A stretch of DNA of 64,000 nt from Hyphomicrobiales bacterium (GTDB taxonomy: Bacteria; Pseudomonadota; Alphaproteobacteria; Rhizobiales; Ancalomicrobiaceae). The stretch is taken from contig JAJTBO010000002.1 of assembly GCA_021286855.1 (NCBI GenBank), positions 414,329 through 478,328 of the forward strand, given 5' to 3'. Position numbers and translations under genes: made by a program. This document shows positions 16,155-25,015 of the stretch, one piece after another (position 1 is the first letter of the stretch; every line of letters begins with the position of its first letter). The notes below the pieces were generated by a model. It was not told the DNA's origin, made no database searches, and saw only the letters and a list, made by a program, of their open reading frames with translations.

Positions 16155-18701
16155 GTGATCTCGATCCGCTCCCTGGCGTTCGCCCTCGTCCTCTCCCTCG
16201 CGCCGCTCTCGGCGACGTCCGCCGCCGAGAGCCCGGCCGTCGCGCCCGCCGCTCCACCGGTCGCGACCTCGCCGCAGGCCGTCGCCAAGGCGAAGCCGGA
16301 CGAGACGCAAGCGAAGCTCGACGGCTGGAAGAACGAGATCGAACAGATCGCCGCCGGCGTGCAGCGCGACGGCCAATCCGATCGACGGCTCGCCGAGTTG
16401 CGGGAACGGGCCGATGCGATCCGTTCGGCCGCCGACGACATCGATCGGGCCGAGAGCCCGCGGGCGGCGGCGATCGAGGCGCGGTTGAAGCAGCTCGGCC
16501 CGGCGCCGGTCGCCAAGGAGGGCGAGCCAGAGCCGGTCGAGGCCGACGCCATCAAGACCGAGCGCGAGGATCAGCAGAAGCTGCTCGCCGAGGCCCAAGG
16601 CCGGGTCAAACAGGCGCAGCTCCTGCATCTTCGGGCCGACGAGATCGCCAAGGCGATCGCCGACAAGCGGCGGGCCCGCTTCGCCGACGACATGGCGCAA
16701 CGCTCGCGCTCGGTCCTCGAACCGTCGGTCTGGTACGAGGCGGCGGCCTCGATGCCGGGGGTGCTCGCCGGCCTTCTCTATCTGCTGCGCGACTGGTTCT
16801 CGCTGCTTTCGACGCGCGGCTTCGAGACGGCGACGGCGGTCGGGTCGGTGATCCTGGCCCTGCTCGCGGTCTTGTGGACGGCGCGCCGGCGCCTCGCCCA
16901 ACTGACCGAGCGGCGCGCCGACGCGGCCGAGCCGGGCGCGTTGAAGCGCGCCGTCAAGGCGGCGGGGATCGTGCTGGTCAACGTCGCCGCGCCGGTGCTC
17001 AGCCTCGTCGGCGTCGCCTGGGCGCTCGACGCCTTCGATCTCAATCCGGCGCGGGTGGATCTCTTCATCTCGGCGCTGGTGGCCGGCGTCGCTTCGGCGG
17101 CGATGGTCTACGGCATCGCGCTCGCCATTCTGGCGCCGGGCAAGCCGCAGTGGCGGCTGGCGCCGGTCGGCGACCAGACGGCGGTGCGGCTTTTGCGCCT
17201 GTTCGTGACGCTGGCGATCGTGCACGGCTTCGGCGTGTGGTTCGGCCGCGCCCTCGACGTGTTGGCGGCGCCGGTCGCCACCCTGATCCTCACCGCCGGC
17301 CTGTTCGCGGTCGCCGACGCGGTGCTGGTGATGTTGGCGCTCAGAACCGCGGCGCGCTCGATGGCGGGCGACGAGGAGACCGCCGAGATCGCCGAAGCGG
17401 CGAGCGAGACCCGCTCGAGCCTGTGGCGCTGGCTGTTGCCGATCGGTTGGATCCTGGCGCTCGGCGCGGCGGCCGGCGCGCTCGGCGGCTATGTCGCGCT
17501 CGCCTCCTTCGTCACGCAACAGATGATCCGCACCGGCTTCCTGCTCGGCGCGCTCTACATTCTGTTGGTGCTGGCCGACGAGGCGATCCTGACGACCTTC
17601 CGCGCGGCTTCCGGCTTCGGCCAGGTGATGACGCGCTCGATGGGGCTGGCGCGCGAGACGGTCGAGCAGATCGGCGTGGTGCTGTCCGGCGTCGTCCGGC
17701 TGCTCCTGATCGCGATGGCGGGCCTGTTCATCCTGGCGCCGATCGGCATCGACGGGCAGGACGTCGTCTCCGACGCCAAGGTCGCCTTCTTCGGCTTCCG
17801 GGTCGGCGGGTTGACGATCTCGCTGTCGGCGATCCTGTCCGGCGTCGTCTTCCTCGGCCTCGGCATCGCGGTGACGCGCGGCGTGCAGGGCTGGCTCGAC
17901 CAGCGCTTCCTGCCGCGCACCCGGCTCGACGTCGGTCTGAAGAATTCGATCCGCACCTCCTTCGGCTACGTCGGCACGATCGTCTCGGTGGCGCTGGCCT
18001 TCTCGGTGGTCGGTCTCGATCTGCAGAATCTGGCGATCGTCGCCGGCGCGCTCTCCGTCGGCGTCGGCTTCGGCCTGCAGTCGATCGTCAACAACTTCGT
18101 CTCCGGCCTGATCCTGCTCGCCGAGCGGCCGATCAAGTCGGGCGATCTCGTCGAGATCGGCTCGGAAAAGGGCTTCGTGCGCAAGATCAACGTGCGCTCG
18201 ACCGAGATCGAGACCTTCGACCGCGCTTCGCTGATCGTGCCGAACTCGTCGTTGATCTCCGGCAACGTCAAGAACTGGATGCACCGCGATCTGACCGGCC
18301 GCTGTCTGGTCGACGTCGGGGTGGCCTACGGCTCCGATCCGGCCGACGTGAAGGCGATCCTGCTCGACTGCGCGGCGACGCACGAGAAGGTGCTGAAGTT
18401 CCCGACGCCCTTGGTTTTCTTCACTAATTTCGGCGCCGACGCGTTGGAGTTCCGGCTGATCTGCACCGTCGGCGCGGTCACCGAGGCCTATGGCGTCGAA
18501 AGCGATCTGCGCTTCGCCATCGTCGAGAAGCTGCGGGCGAAGGGGATCGAGATCCCCTACGCCCAGCGCGACATCAACATTCGCCAGCTCGGCGATCTCG
18601 GGGCGTTGCTCGAACGGTTCGGCCTGGGGCCGACCGACGCGGCCGACGCGGCGCGGTCGCCCGGCGCCTCCCCGTCTTCCTCCGAAGAGAAACCGTCATG
18701 A
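16155..18701 (+). CDS. large MscS-family mechanosensitive channel with DUF3772-like N-terminus
   Basis: An 848-residue membrane protein. A signal peptide (SLAFALVLSLAPLSATSAAE) is followed by a periplasmic coiled-coil region (about 30-190) like that of DUF3772/MscK-type channels, then roughly ten helices. The last part is the MscS core: pore helix SVGVGFGLQSIVNNFVSGLILL, beta domain AERPIKSGDLVEI and a C-terminal vestibule ending AKGIEIPYAQRDI. Such channels open under hypo-osmotic shock. I chose GTG 16155 because it places the signal peptide at the N-terminus; an ATG at 15978 would start inside the divergent YihY gene. Its stop overlaps the following gene (ATGA). Confidence 0.88.
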   Translation: MISIRSLAFALVLSLAPLSATSAAESPAVAPAAPPVATSPQAVAKAKPDETQAKLDGWKNEIEQIAAGVQRDGQSDRRLAELRERADAIRSAADDIDRAESPRAAAIEARLKQLGPAPVAKEGEPEPVEADAIKTEREDQQKLLAEAQGRVKQAQLLHLRADEIAKAIADKRRARFADDMAQRSRSVLEPSVWYEAAASMPGVLAGLLYLLRDWFSLLSTRGFETATAVGSVILALLAVLWTARRRLAQLTERRADAAEPGALKRAVKAAGIVLVNVAAPVLSLVGVAWALDAFDLNPARVDLFISALVAGVASAAMVYGIALAILAPGKPQWRLAPVGDQTAVRLLRLFVTLAIVHGFGVWFGRALDVLAAPVATLILTAGLFAVADAVLVMLALRTAARSMAGDEETAEIAEAASETRSSLWRWLLPIGWILALGAAAGALGGYVALASFVTQQMIRTGFLLGALYILLVLADEAILTTFRAASGFGQVMTRSMGLARETVEQIGVVLSGVVRLLLIAMAGLFILAPIGIDGQDVVSDAKVAFFGFRVGGLTISLSAILSGVVFLGLGIAVTRGVQGWLDQRFLPRTRLDVGLKNSIRTSFGYVGTIVSVALAFSVVGLDLQNLAIVAGALSVGVGFGLQSIVNNFVSGLILLAERPIKSGDLVEIGSEKGFVRKINVRSTEIETFDRASLIVPNSSLISGNVKNWMHRDLTGRCLVDVGVAYGSDPADVKAILLDCAATHEKVLKFPTPLVFFTNFGADALEFRLICTVGAVTEAYGVESDLRFAIVEKLRAKGIEIPYAQRDINIRQLGDLGALLERFGLGPTDAADAARSPGASPSSSEEKPS

Positions 18702-19213
18702 TCCGCGTTCATCTCCGCCTCGCCCCGGCGCTCGCTCTCGGCGCGGCGCTCGCCGCCTGTTCGCGTGGGCCGGCTCCGGTCGAGCACACGCCGCCGTTCT
18801 ATCAGCGGCTCGACATCGGCGGCCGCTCGGTCGATCCGGCCTCGTCGCTGTCGATGATCAACCAGTATCGGGTCAACAACGGCCTGCAGCCGCTGCATTG
18901 GGATCCGACGCTGGCGCGGATCGCGCAGGCGCAGGCCGATCAGATGGCGGGGAAGGACCGGGTGCATTCGACCGACGAAGCCGGGCTCGATCGCGATCTG
19001 GCCGGGGCGGGGATCGGTTACGCCAGTTTCCTGGCCAACTTCTCGGCCGGCTATCGGACCTTCGCGGAAGCCTTTTCCGGCTGGCGGGAGAGCCCGAAGC
19101 ACAATGCGACGATGCTGTCGGCGCGGGCGACGACGGTGGGGCTGGCCACGGCCTACGCGCCGTCGTCGAAGTACAAGATCTTCTGGACGCTGGTGGTGGT
19201 GGAGCCGCGCTGA
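18698..19213 (+). CDS. CAP/SCP-domain lipoprotein
   Basis: A 171-residue secreted lipoprotein: signal peptide with lipobox LAAC (Cys21), then a CAP (cysteine-rich secretory, antigen 5, PR-1) domain as in the YkwD family, with SMINQYRVNNGLQPLHWDPTLARIA, later RVHSTD, and FSGWRESPKHNATML. In bacteria the domain's function is largely unknown, with roles proposed in wall or extracellular interactions. Its ATG overlaps the stop of the channel gene by four bases (ATGA), so the two are translationally coupled. Confidence 0.86.
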   Translation: MIRVHLRLAPALALGAALAACSRGPAPVEHTPPFYQRLDIGGRSVDPASSLSMINQYRVNNGLQPLHWDPTLARIAQAQADQMAGKDRVHSTDEAGLDRDLAGAGIGYASFLANFSAGYRTFAEAFSGWRESPKHNATMLSARATTVGLATAYAPSSKYKIFWTLVVVEPR

Positions 19214-19297
19214 GGCGGCGAGGGCGACGGGGAAAAGGGCGGCGGCGCGCTTGACTTGGCGCCGTCCCCCCCCTTATATCGCGGCGTCTCGCAGAGT

Positions 19298-19372
19298 GGG
19301 CGCGTAGCTCAGCGGGAGAGCACTTCGTTCACACCGAAGGGGTCACAGGTTCGATCCCTGTCGCGCCCACCA
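19298..19372 (+). tRNA. tRNA-Val (CAC)
   Basis: A complete cloverleaf can be drawn: acceptor GGGCGCG/CGCGCCC, D arm GCTC...GAGC, anticodon stem CTTCG/CGAAG with loop TTCACAC (anticodon CAC, reading GUG valine), T arm ACAGG-TTCGATC-CCTGT, and an encoded CCA at 19370-19372. It stands alone between the CAP lipoprotein and the acyl-CoA synthetase genes. Confidence 0.96.
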
Positions 19373-19528
19373 TTTCCCCCAGATCCCACCGCCGAGCTCG
19401 GCGGCGTCGGCGAAGCGGATCCCGCAGGGCGACCCTTCGTCTTATTGCGACGCAACATCAAATCGATAAGATCCGCCGCAAATCGCGATCCGCTCGGAGC
19501 GCGCAGGACCGAGGTCTCGACGTCGTCC

Positions 19529-21172
19529 ATGCTTCCCACCGCCGCCACCTTCGACGACGTCATGCGTCGGTTCCGCTGGATCGTTCCCACGCGCTACAAC
19601 ATCGGCGTCGACGTCTGCCACAAATGGGCGACCTTCGAACCGGATCGGCCGGCGATCCTGCATGCGCATCTGGACGGCACGGTCGAGACCTGGAGTTTCG
19701 GGCGGTTGTCGAAGGCGGCGAACCGGTTCGCCAACGTGCTTCGGGCGCACGGGCTGGGGCGCGGCGATCGCGTCGCGATCTTGTTGCCGCAGTCGCCGGA
19801 GACCGCCTTCGCCCATGTCGGGATCTATTCGGCGGGGGCGGTGGCGCTGCCGCTCGCCGAAGTGTTCGGCGTCGAGGCGCTGTCGCACCGGTTGACCGAT
19901 TCGGGAGCGCGGGCGGTGGTCACCCATCGCGCCGGGGCGGCCGAGATCGCCGAAATCCGCGCACTTCTGCCCGATCTCGGGACCGTGTTCACGGTCGACG
20001 GGCCGACGGACGGCGCGATCGATCTCTCGCGCGAGATGGAACGGGCTTCGGAGTCCTTCGAGCCGGTGGCGACGCGCGCCGACGATCCGGCGCTGATGAT
20101 CTACACTTCAGGGACGACCGGCGCGCCGAAGGGGGCGTTGCACGGGCATCGGGTGGTGCTCGGCCACGTGCCCGGCGTGCAATACGCCCACGAATTCCTG
20201 CCGCGCTCCGGCGATCTCGCCTGGACGCCGGCGGACTGGGCCTGGGCCGGCGGGCTCCTCAACATCCTGTTGCCCTGCCTCAGCCTCGGCGTGCCGGTGA
20301 TGGCGGCGCGGTTCGAGCACTTCGATCCGGAGTTCACCTGGGATCTGATCGCGCGTCATCGGATCCGCAACGCCTTCGTGCCGCCGACCGCGATGAAGCT
20401 GCTGCGCGGCGCGGGATCCCCCCGCGGCCGGCATGCGATCGATCTGAGGACCATCGCGTCGGCCGGCGAGGCGCTCGGGCGGGAGACCTACGAATGGGCG
20501 CGGGCCGAGCTCGGCCTGACGATCAACGAATTCTACGGCCAGACCGAGTGCAATCTGGTGCTCGGCTCCTCGGCCGAGATCGGGGTGACGCGCGCCGGGG
20601 CGATCGGCAAGGCGACGCCCGGCCATCGGGTGGCGGTGATCGACGGCGAGGGGCGTCCGACACGGCCGGGCGACACCGGACAGATCGCGGTGATGCGCCC
20701 CGATCCGGTGATGTTCCTCGGCTACTGGAACCAGCCGGAGGCGACGGCGGCGAAGTTCCTCGGCGACTGGATGACGACCGGCGATCAGGGGATCGTCGAC
20801 GAGGACGGCTACGTCTTCTTCGTCGGTCGCGACGACGATCTGATCACCTCGTCGGGTTATCGGATCGGCCCCTCCGAGATCGAGGACTGCCTCGCCGGCC
20901 ATTCGGCGGTGGCCCTGGCGGCGGTGGTCGGCAAGCCCGATCCGCTCCGGACCGAGATCGTCAAGGCCTACGTCAAGCTCGCTCCAGGGGTCGTCGGAGA
21001 CGCCGAACTCGCCGCGAAGATCCGCGCCCATGTGCGCAATCGTCTCTCGGCGCACGAATATCCGCGCGAGATCGAATTCGTCGCGGAGATCCCGCTGACG
21101 ACTTCGGGCAAGGTGATCCGACGCTTCTTCCGGGAGCGGGCGCGCGGCGAGGCGGCGCCGAGAGGTCAGTAG
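19529..21172 (+). CDS. acyl-CoA synthetase (AMP-forming, ACSM/acetate type)
   Basis: A 547-residue adenylate-forming enzyme that activates a carboxylic acid with ATP and CoA. The phosphate-binding motif is YTSGTTGAPKG (about residue 190); further core motifs are INEFYGQTECN, MTTGDQG, FFVGRDDDLI, and the catalytic C-terminal Lys in TTSGKVIRRFFRER. The segment TPADWAWAGGLLNILLPCL is typical of medium-chain or acetate-like synthetases, but the exact acid cannot be told. The ATG at 19529 gives the normal length; the frame stays open upstream through the tRNA gene. Its stop overlaps the convergent L,D-transpeptidase gene by seven bases. Confidence 0.88.
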   Translation: MLPTAATFDDVMRRFRWIVPTRYNIGVDVCHKWATFEPDRPAILHAHLDGTVETWSFGRLSKAANRFANVLRAHGLGRGDRVAILLPQSPETAFAHVGIYSAGAVALPLAEVFGVEALSHRLTDSGARAVVTHRAGAAEIAEIRALLPDLGTVFTVDGPTDGAIDLSREMERASESFEPVATRADDPALMIYTSGTTGAPKGALHGHRVVLGHVPGVQYAHEFLPRSGDLAWTPADWAWAGGLLNILLPCLSLGVPVMAARFEHFDPEFTWDLIARHRIRNAFVPPTAMKLLRGAGSPRGRHAIDLRTIASAGEALGRETYEWARAELGLTINEFYGQTECNLVLGSSAEIGVTRAGAIGKATPGHRVAVIDGEGRPTRPGDTGQIAVMRPDPVMFLGYWNQPEATAAKFLGDWMTTGDQGIVDEDGYVFFVGRDDDLITSSGYRIGPSEIEDCLAGHSAVALAAVVGKPDPLRTEIVKAYVKLAPGVVGDAELAAKIRAHVRNRLSAHEYPREIEFVAEIPLTTSGKVIRRFFRERARGEAAPRGQ

Positions 21173-21591
21173 CTCACGACGATGCGGCTGTTCTGCATGC
21201 CGTGCTGACGGACCAGCTCGAACAGTTCGGCGGCGGCCTGAGGATGCATGCGGACGCAACCGTGCGAGGCGGGCTTGCCGAGCCGCGACGTCTCATAGGT
21301 GCCATGCACCGCGATGCCGCCGTTGAAGAAGATCGAATTCGGCATCGGCGAATTGTGATATTTCCGCGAATAGTATTTCTTGTGCATGCGATCGGGACGG
21401 AAGTCGCCGGTCGGCGTGCGATAGCCCTTGCGGCCGGTGGAGACGACGTATTCGGCGGTCTTGACGCCGTCGACGCTGACCACCATCCGCTGCGTCGAGA
21501 TGTTGATGCGGGCCTCGACCGCGGCCTCGGCGAACGGCGCGCGCGCGAAGAGCGCGAAGAGGGTGAGGAGGGTCATGGCGAGAAGACGCAT
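21166..21591 (-). CDS. L,D-transpeptidase (YkuD domain)
   Basis: A 141-residue exported enzyme with a signal peptide (MRLLAMTLLTLFALFARAPFAEA) and a compact YkuD domain. The catalytic motif is SHGCVRM with Cys112 and the upstream His in GIAVHGTYE. These enzymes form 3-3 peptidoglycan cross-links or attach proteins to the wall in the periplasm. There is no peptidoglycan-binding module. The ATG at 21591 follows GAAGGA; an upstream ATG at 21615 would put basic residues before the signal. The convergent stop overlaps the synthetase gene. Confidence 0.88.
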   Translation of the reverse strand: MRLLAMTLLTLFALFARAPFAEAAVEARINISTQRMVVSVDGVKTAEYVVSTGRKGYRTPTGDFRPDRMHKKYYSRKYHNSPMPNSIFFNGGIAVHGTYETSRLGKPASHGCVRMHPQAAAELFELVRQHGMQNSRIVVSY

Positions 21592-21773
21592 CGCGGAGAT
21601 CCTTCTACGGTACACGGTTCGGCGAGCCGTCGACGGCTCCGACCGAGGACTACCCTAGCGGAAATCCCGTTTTCTCGGCACCCGTCCCTTCGAATTAAGA
21701 TTAAATCGCAACCACGAAGGTCGCGCTCGCCCGCTTCTCTTCCATCCCCTGCTTCCTCGGAGTCGAACTCGCC

Positions 21774-22160
21774 GTGATGCGCCCCGCCATCTTCCTCGTC
21801 GCTCTCCTCGTTCTCGGCTGCAACGCCCAGGCCGGGGGGATGCCGCGTCAGCTCGCGCCGGAATTGATCCGGACCGAGCACGAGTACTGCAAGACCTCGA
21901 CCGGATACGGGGTCGACTTCGTCCGCGAAGTCGACGTCGACGGCGACGGCCGCCGCGACGTGGTCCTCGACTATGCGCAGGCCCTGTGCGGCGGCGAGAC
22001 GGCGCCCTACTGCACCGACGAGGGCTGCCTCATCAAAGCGTGGCGGAACGAAAAGAGCGGCTGGCGCAAGGTCTTCGAAGGGCGCGTCAAGACCTGGAGC
22101 GTCGGCGAGGCGGGCGGCCGCAAGGGGCTGATCGCCGACGGACGGGTGGTGGCGCCCTGA
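21774..22160 (+). CDS. exported hypothetical protein with Asp-rich repeat-like motif
   Basis: About 128 residues, unrecognised. The N-terminus is a signal peptide ending near LVLGCNAQAG; Cys16 in LVLGC could be a lipobox. The mature part has four further cysteines (in YCKTS, ALCGG, PYCTD and GCLIK), which suggests disulfides, and a FG-GAP/EF-like segment DVDGDGRRDVVLDY. The start is GTG 21774 or the adjacent ATG 21777, which cannot be separated. It lies alone between the divergent transpeptidase and a convergent receiver gene. Confidence 0.6.
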   Translation: MMRPAIFLVALLVLGCNAQAGGMPRQLAPELIRTEHEYCKTSTGYGVDFVREVDVDGDGRRDVVLDYAQALCGGETAPYCTDEGCLIKAWRNEKSGWRKVFEGRVKTWSVGEAGGRKGLIADGRVVAP

Positions 22161-22194
22161 GGCGTCGCGCCCGCCGGTTCACCCGGTCGGGGGC

Positions 22195-22617
22195 TCAGGC
22201 GCGCAACTTGAGCGGCGGCGTCAGGCGGCGCAGCAACGCGTCGAGGTCGCGCACCGAGAAGGGCTTCTCCAGCCAATCGCCGAAGACCGCCGGGATCTCG
22301 GCGGGACGGGCGCGGCCGGTGACCGCGACGATCGCGGCGTGACGCCCGCCGGGCGAGGCGGCGAGTTCGACGGCGAGCCGCTCGCCGGGGACGTCGGGCA
22401 GGCCGAGATCGACGAAGATCACGTCGAAGGGCTCCCGGCGCGCCTCGCGCAGGGCGGCGGCGCCGTCGGCGACGATCGTCGCATCGACGCCGAGCGGGGC
22501 CAGCATCGCCTGGATGAGGACGCGGCCGATGCCGTGATCCTCGACGGCGAGCAGGCGCAGGCCGTCGTGCGGCGGGTTCGAACCGGGGGTGGACGGGCGC
22601 GCGGCGTCTTCAGGCAT
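22195..22617 (-). CDS. stand-alone response regulator receiver protein
   Basis: A 140-residue single receiver domain. After about 18 variable residues come LRLLAVEDHGIGRVLIQAML (acidic pocket E-D), FVDLGLPDVPG with the phospho-Asp (VDLGLP), VAVTGRA, and EKPFSVRDLDALLRRL with the conserved Lys. There is no output domain or partner kinase nearby. It differs from the CpdR-like protein at 3159-3551 and resembles receivers split off from hybrid kinases. It lies downstream of gluQ on the same strand (32-base gap). Confidence 0.8.
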   Translation of the reverse strand: MPEDAARPSTPGSNPPHDGLRLLAVEDHGIGRVLIQAMLAPLGVDATIVADGAAALREARREPFDVIFVDLGLPDVPGERLAVELAASPGGRHAAIVAVTGRARPAEIPAVFGDWLEKPFSVRDLDALLRRLTPPLKLRA

Positions 22618-22649
22618 GGCGATGGCTCTCCCGCGAAGGTGGAACGAGC

Positions 22650-23549
22650 CTAAACCGATCTCGTCAACGATTCGTTGAGGCTGTCGAGACGTCGTTCGAC
22701 GGCGCCCCAGCCGATCAGACGGCGGATGTCGGCCGGGGTCAGGCCGTCGGCGCGCAGGCTCGCCAGCGCGGTGTCGGCGGCCGACTTGGAGAGTTTGCGC
22801 CCCGTGGCGTCGCGGACGAGATCGTGATGGAGGTAGACGGGCGCGGGGAGACCGAGCAGCGTCTGCAGGACGCGATGCACCGAGGTCGACCAGAACAGGT
22901 CGCGGCCGCGCACCACATGGGTGACGCCCTGCGCCGCGTCGTCGACGACGACGGCGAGGTGATAGCTCGACGGCGTCTCCTTGCGGGCGAGGACCGGGTC
23001 GCCCCAGTCGGCCGGCCGCGCCGCGACCCGTCCGGTCTCGCCCATCGGGCCTTCGCCGGCCTCGCGCCAGTCGAGGGGGGGCACGCGGGAGAGCGCGGCG
23101 GCCATGTCGAGGCGACGGGCGACGGGCTCGTCGTCGCGGGGGTGGCGATCGTCGTCGGGGGGAAAGGGCGCTCCGTCGGGGTCGCGCGGCCAGGGGCGGC
23201 CTTCGGCTTCGGCGCGGGCGACGGCGGCGCGGATCTCGGCGCGGGTGGCGTGGCTCGGGCGTAGTAGGCCGGCGGCGTCGAGCCGGGCGAGGGCGGCGGC
23301 GTAGGCGTCGAAATGCGCGGATTGCCGGCGGACCTCGCCGTCCCAGTCGAGGCCGAGCCAGGCGAGATCCTCGAAGATGCCGTCCTCCCATTCCCGGCGG
23401 CAGCGGGTGACGTCGACGTCCTCGAGGCGCAGCAGAAAGCGGCCGCCGGCCGCGCGGGCGAGCGTGTGGTCGAGCATCGCCGAGAAGGCGTGGCCGAGAT
23501 GGAGGCGGCCGTTGGGCGAGGGGGCGAAGCGGAAGACGGGTCTGGACAT
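22650..23549 (-). CDS. gluQ: glutamyl-Q tRNA(Asp) synthetase
   Basis: A 299-residue truncated glutamyl-tRNA synthetase homologue that attaches glutamate to queuosine-34 of tRNA-Asp. The class I signatures are FAPSPNGRLHLGHA (HIGH-type) and GRKLSKS (KMSKS-type); the anticodon-binding domain of GltX is missing, as expected. The zinc-binding Cys cluster of E. coli YadB is absent here: the equivalent region reads LLRPSHATRAEI. The ATG at 23549 yields MSRPVFRFAPSP. It is divergent from the alkA-type gene, 63 bases away. Confidence 0.92.
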   Translation of the reverse strand: MSRPVFRFAPSPNGRLHLGHAFSAMLDHTLARAAGGRFLLRLEDVDVTRCRREWEDGIFEDLAWLGLDWDGEVRRQSAHFDAYAAALARLDAAGLLRPSHATRAEIRAAVARAEAEGRPWPRDPDGAPFPPDDDRHPRDDEPVARRLDMAAALSRVPPLDWREAGEGPMGETGRVAARPADWGDPVLARKETPSSYHLAVVVDDAAQGVTHVVRGRDLFWSTSVHRVLQTLLGLPAPVYLHHDLVRDATGRKLSKSAADTALASLRADGLTPADIRRLIGWGAVERRLDSLNESLTRSV

Positions 23550-23612
23550 CGTGCGAGGTTCCGGCCGACAGTCTCCGCTTCTTAGACCGAGGCGGCGGGC
23601 GAGGGCAGGGGG

Positions 23613-24257
23613 ATGCGGCGAATCGAGCACGACGGCGACGTGACGGACGGGCTCGCCGAGCTGGTGCGGCTCGATCCGCGGCTCGCGCCGATCGTGGCGG
23701 CGAGCGGCGCGGTGCCGCTCCGGCGTCGGCCGCCGGGATTTTCCGGCCTCGCACGGGTGGTGACGGCGCAACAGGTCTCGGCGGCGGCGGCGACCTCGAT
23801 CTGGGCGAAAGTCGAGCGGGTGGTCGGGGCCGATCCCGGGCCGCAGGACTTCGCGGTGCATGCCGACGAAACGCTCCGGAGCGCTGGCCTTTCGGCGGCG
23901 AAGGTGCGCACGTTGAAGGCGGTGGCGGGGGCTTGCGCCGACGGGCTCGATCTCGAGGCCTGCGCCGATCTCGCCGAGGCGGATGCGATCGCGGAACTCA
24001 CGAAGATCAAGGGGATCGGGCGGTGGACGGCGGAGGTGTGGCTCTTGTTCTGCGCCGGCCATCCCGACGTCTGGCCGGCCGGCGATCTGGCGCTGAGGGT
24101 GGCGGTCGGCGACGGGTTCGGTCTTCCCGAGCGGCCGAGCGAGGCGGTCGCGCGCGAGATCGCGGAGGCCTGGCGGCCGTGGCGGTCGGTCGCGGCGCGG
24201 CTGTTCTGGGCCTATTACGCGGCGCGGCGGGACGGTCGCGAGGGCATGGCGCGGTGA
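23613..24257 (+). CDS. alkA: DNA-3-methyladenine glycosylase II
   Basis: A 214-residue helix-hairpin-helix glycosylase that removes alkylated bases. The HhH-GPD motif reads LTKIKGIGRWTAEVWLLFC, followed by the catalytic Asp in PAGDLALRVAVG. The N-terminal part starts VVTAQQVSAAAA. It lacks the Ada-like and N-terminal beta domain of E. coli AlkA, matching the short rhizobial type. The start codon at 23613 is ATG with GGGGG upstream. Confidence 0.88.
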   Translation: MRRIEHDGDVTDGLAELVRLDPRLAPIVAASGAVPLRRRPPGFSGLARVVTAQQVSAAAATSIWAKVERVVGADPGPQDFAVHADETLRSAGLSAAKVRTLKAVAGACADGLDLEACADLAEADAIAELTKIKGIGRWTAEVWLLFCAGHPDVWPAGDLALRVAVGDGFGLPERPSEAVAREIAEAWRPWRSVAARLFWAYYAARRDGREGMAR

Positions 24258-24447
24258 CGCCGCCGTCGATCCGTCGCGTGGCCCGGCCGCCACTCTACGG
24301 GTTCTTTCTCGGGTGAACCTTCACACGAGCGACATGGGCTCTGTACACTGTCCCAAGTCGTTCGTGGTGCCGGAACATCGGCCGATTCGATCGCTGCCGG
24401 AGCTCTCGCACCGCCTCCCCGTCGGGGAGCCGAGAGCGAGGTGCGCC

Positions 24448-25005
24448 TTGACGATCCACGTGACGCCGCGGTCCCATCCCGTCCTGGTGCTGAACGCCGA
24501 TCATCGGCCGCTCAGCTACTATCCCTTGTCGCTGTGGTCCTGGCAGGAAGCGATCAAGGCGGTGTTCATGGACCGCGTCACCATTCTCGCCAATTACGAC
24601 GTGGCGGTCCGCAGCCCGAGCCTGACGATGCCGCTGCCGTCGGTGGTGTCGCTGAAGTCCTTCGTGCGACCGGCGCGCACCCCGGCCTTCACCCGGTTCA
24701 ACGTCTTCCTGCGCGATCGCTTCCGCTGCCAATATTGCGGCTCGTCGCAGGATCTGACCTTCGACCACGTGGTGCCGAGGGCGCGCGGCGGGCAGACGAC
24801 CTGGGAGAACATCCTGACGGCCTGCGCGCCGTGCAATCTGAAGAAGGGCGACCGCTCGCTCGAACAGGCGGGGCTCGCCCCGACGCATCGGCCGTGGAAG
24901 CCGAGCGTGCACGACCTCAACGAAGCCGGCCGCCATTTCCCGCCGAACTTCCTGCACGACAGCTGGCTCGACTTCCTCTACTGGGACACCGAACTGGAGC
25001 CGTGA
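24448..25005 (+). CDS. HNH endonuclease family protein
   Basis: A 185-residue HNH nuclease-like protein: zinc-finger CQYCG, catalytic FDHVVPRARGGQTTWENILTAC and PCNLKKGDR. The N-terminus TIHVTPRSHPVLVLNADHRPLSYYPLSLWSW is nearly invariant in alphaproteobacterial relatives, whose role is unknown; they are chromosomal single genes rather than toxins. I place the start at TTG 24448 (GCGAGGTG upstream) because conservation begins at TIHV; ATG 24313 would add 45 residues of no family character. It is convergent with dsbB, 10 bases apart. Confidence 0.82.
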   Translation: MTIHVTPRSHPVLVLNADHRPLSYYPLSLWSWQEAIKAVFMDRVTILANYDVAVRSPSLTMPLPSVVSLKSFVRPARTPAFTRFNVFLRDRFRCQYCGSSQDLTFDHVVPRARGGQTTWENILTACAPCNLKKGDRSLEQAGLAPTHRPWKPSVHDLNEAGRHFPPNFLHDSWLDFLYWDTELEP

Positions 25006-25015
25006 GAGCGGCCGG

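Noticed and set aside
14703..18383. 1226-codon minus-strand frame across yihY and the MscS gene
   Set aside because: Spans several real genes on both strands and has no domain character; stop-free only because of GC bias.
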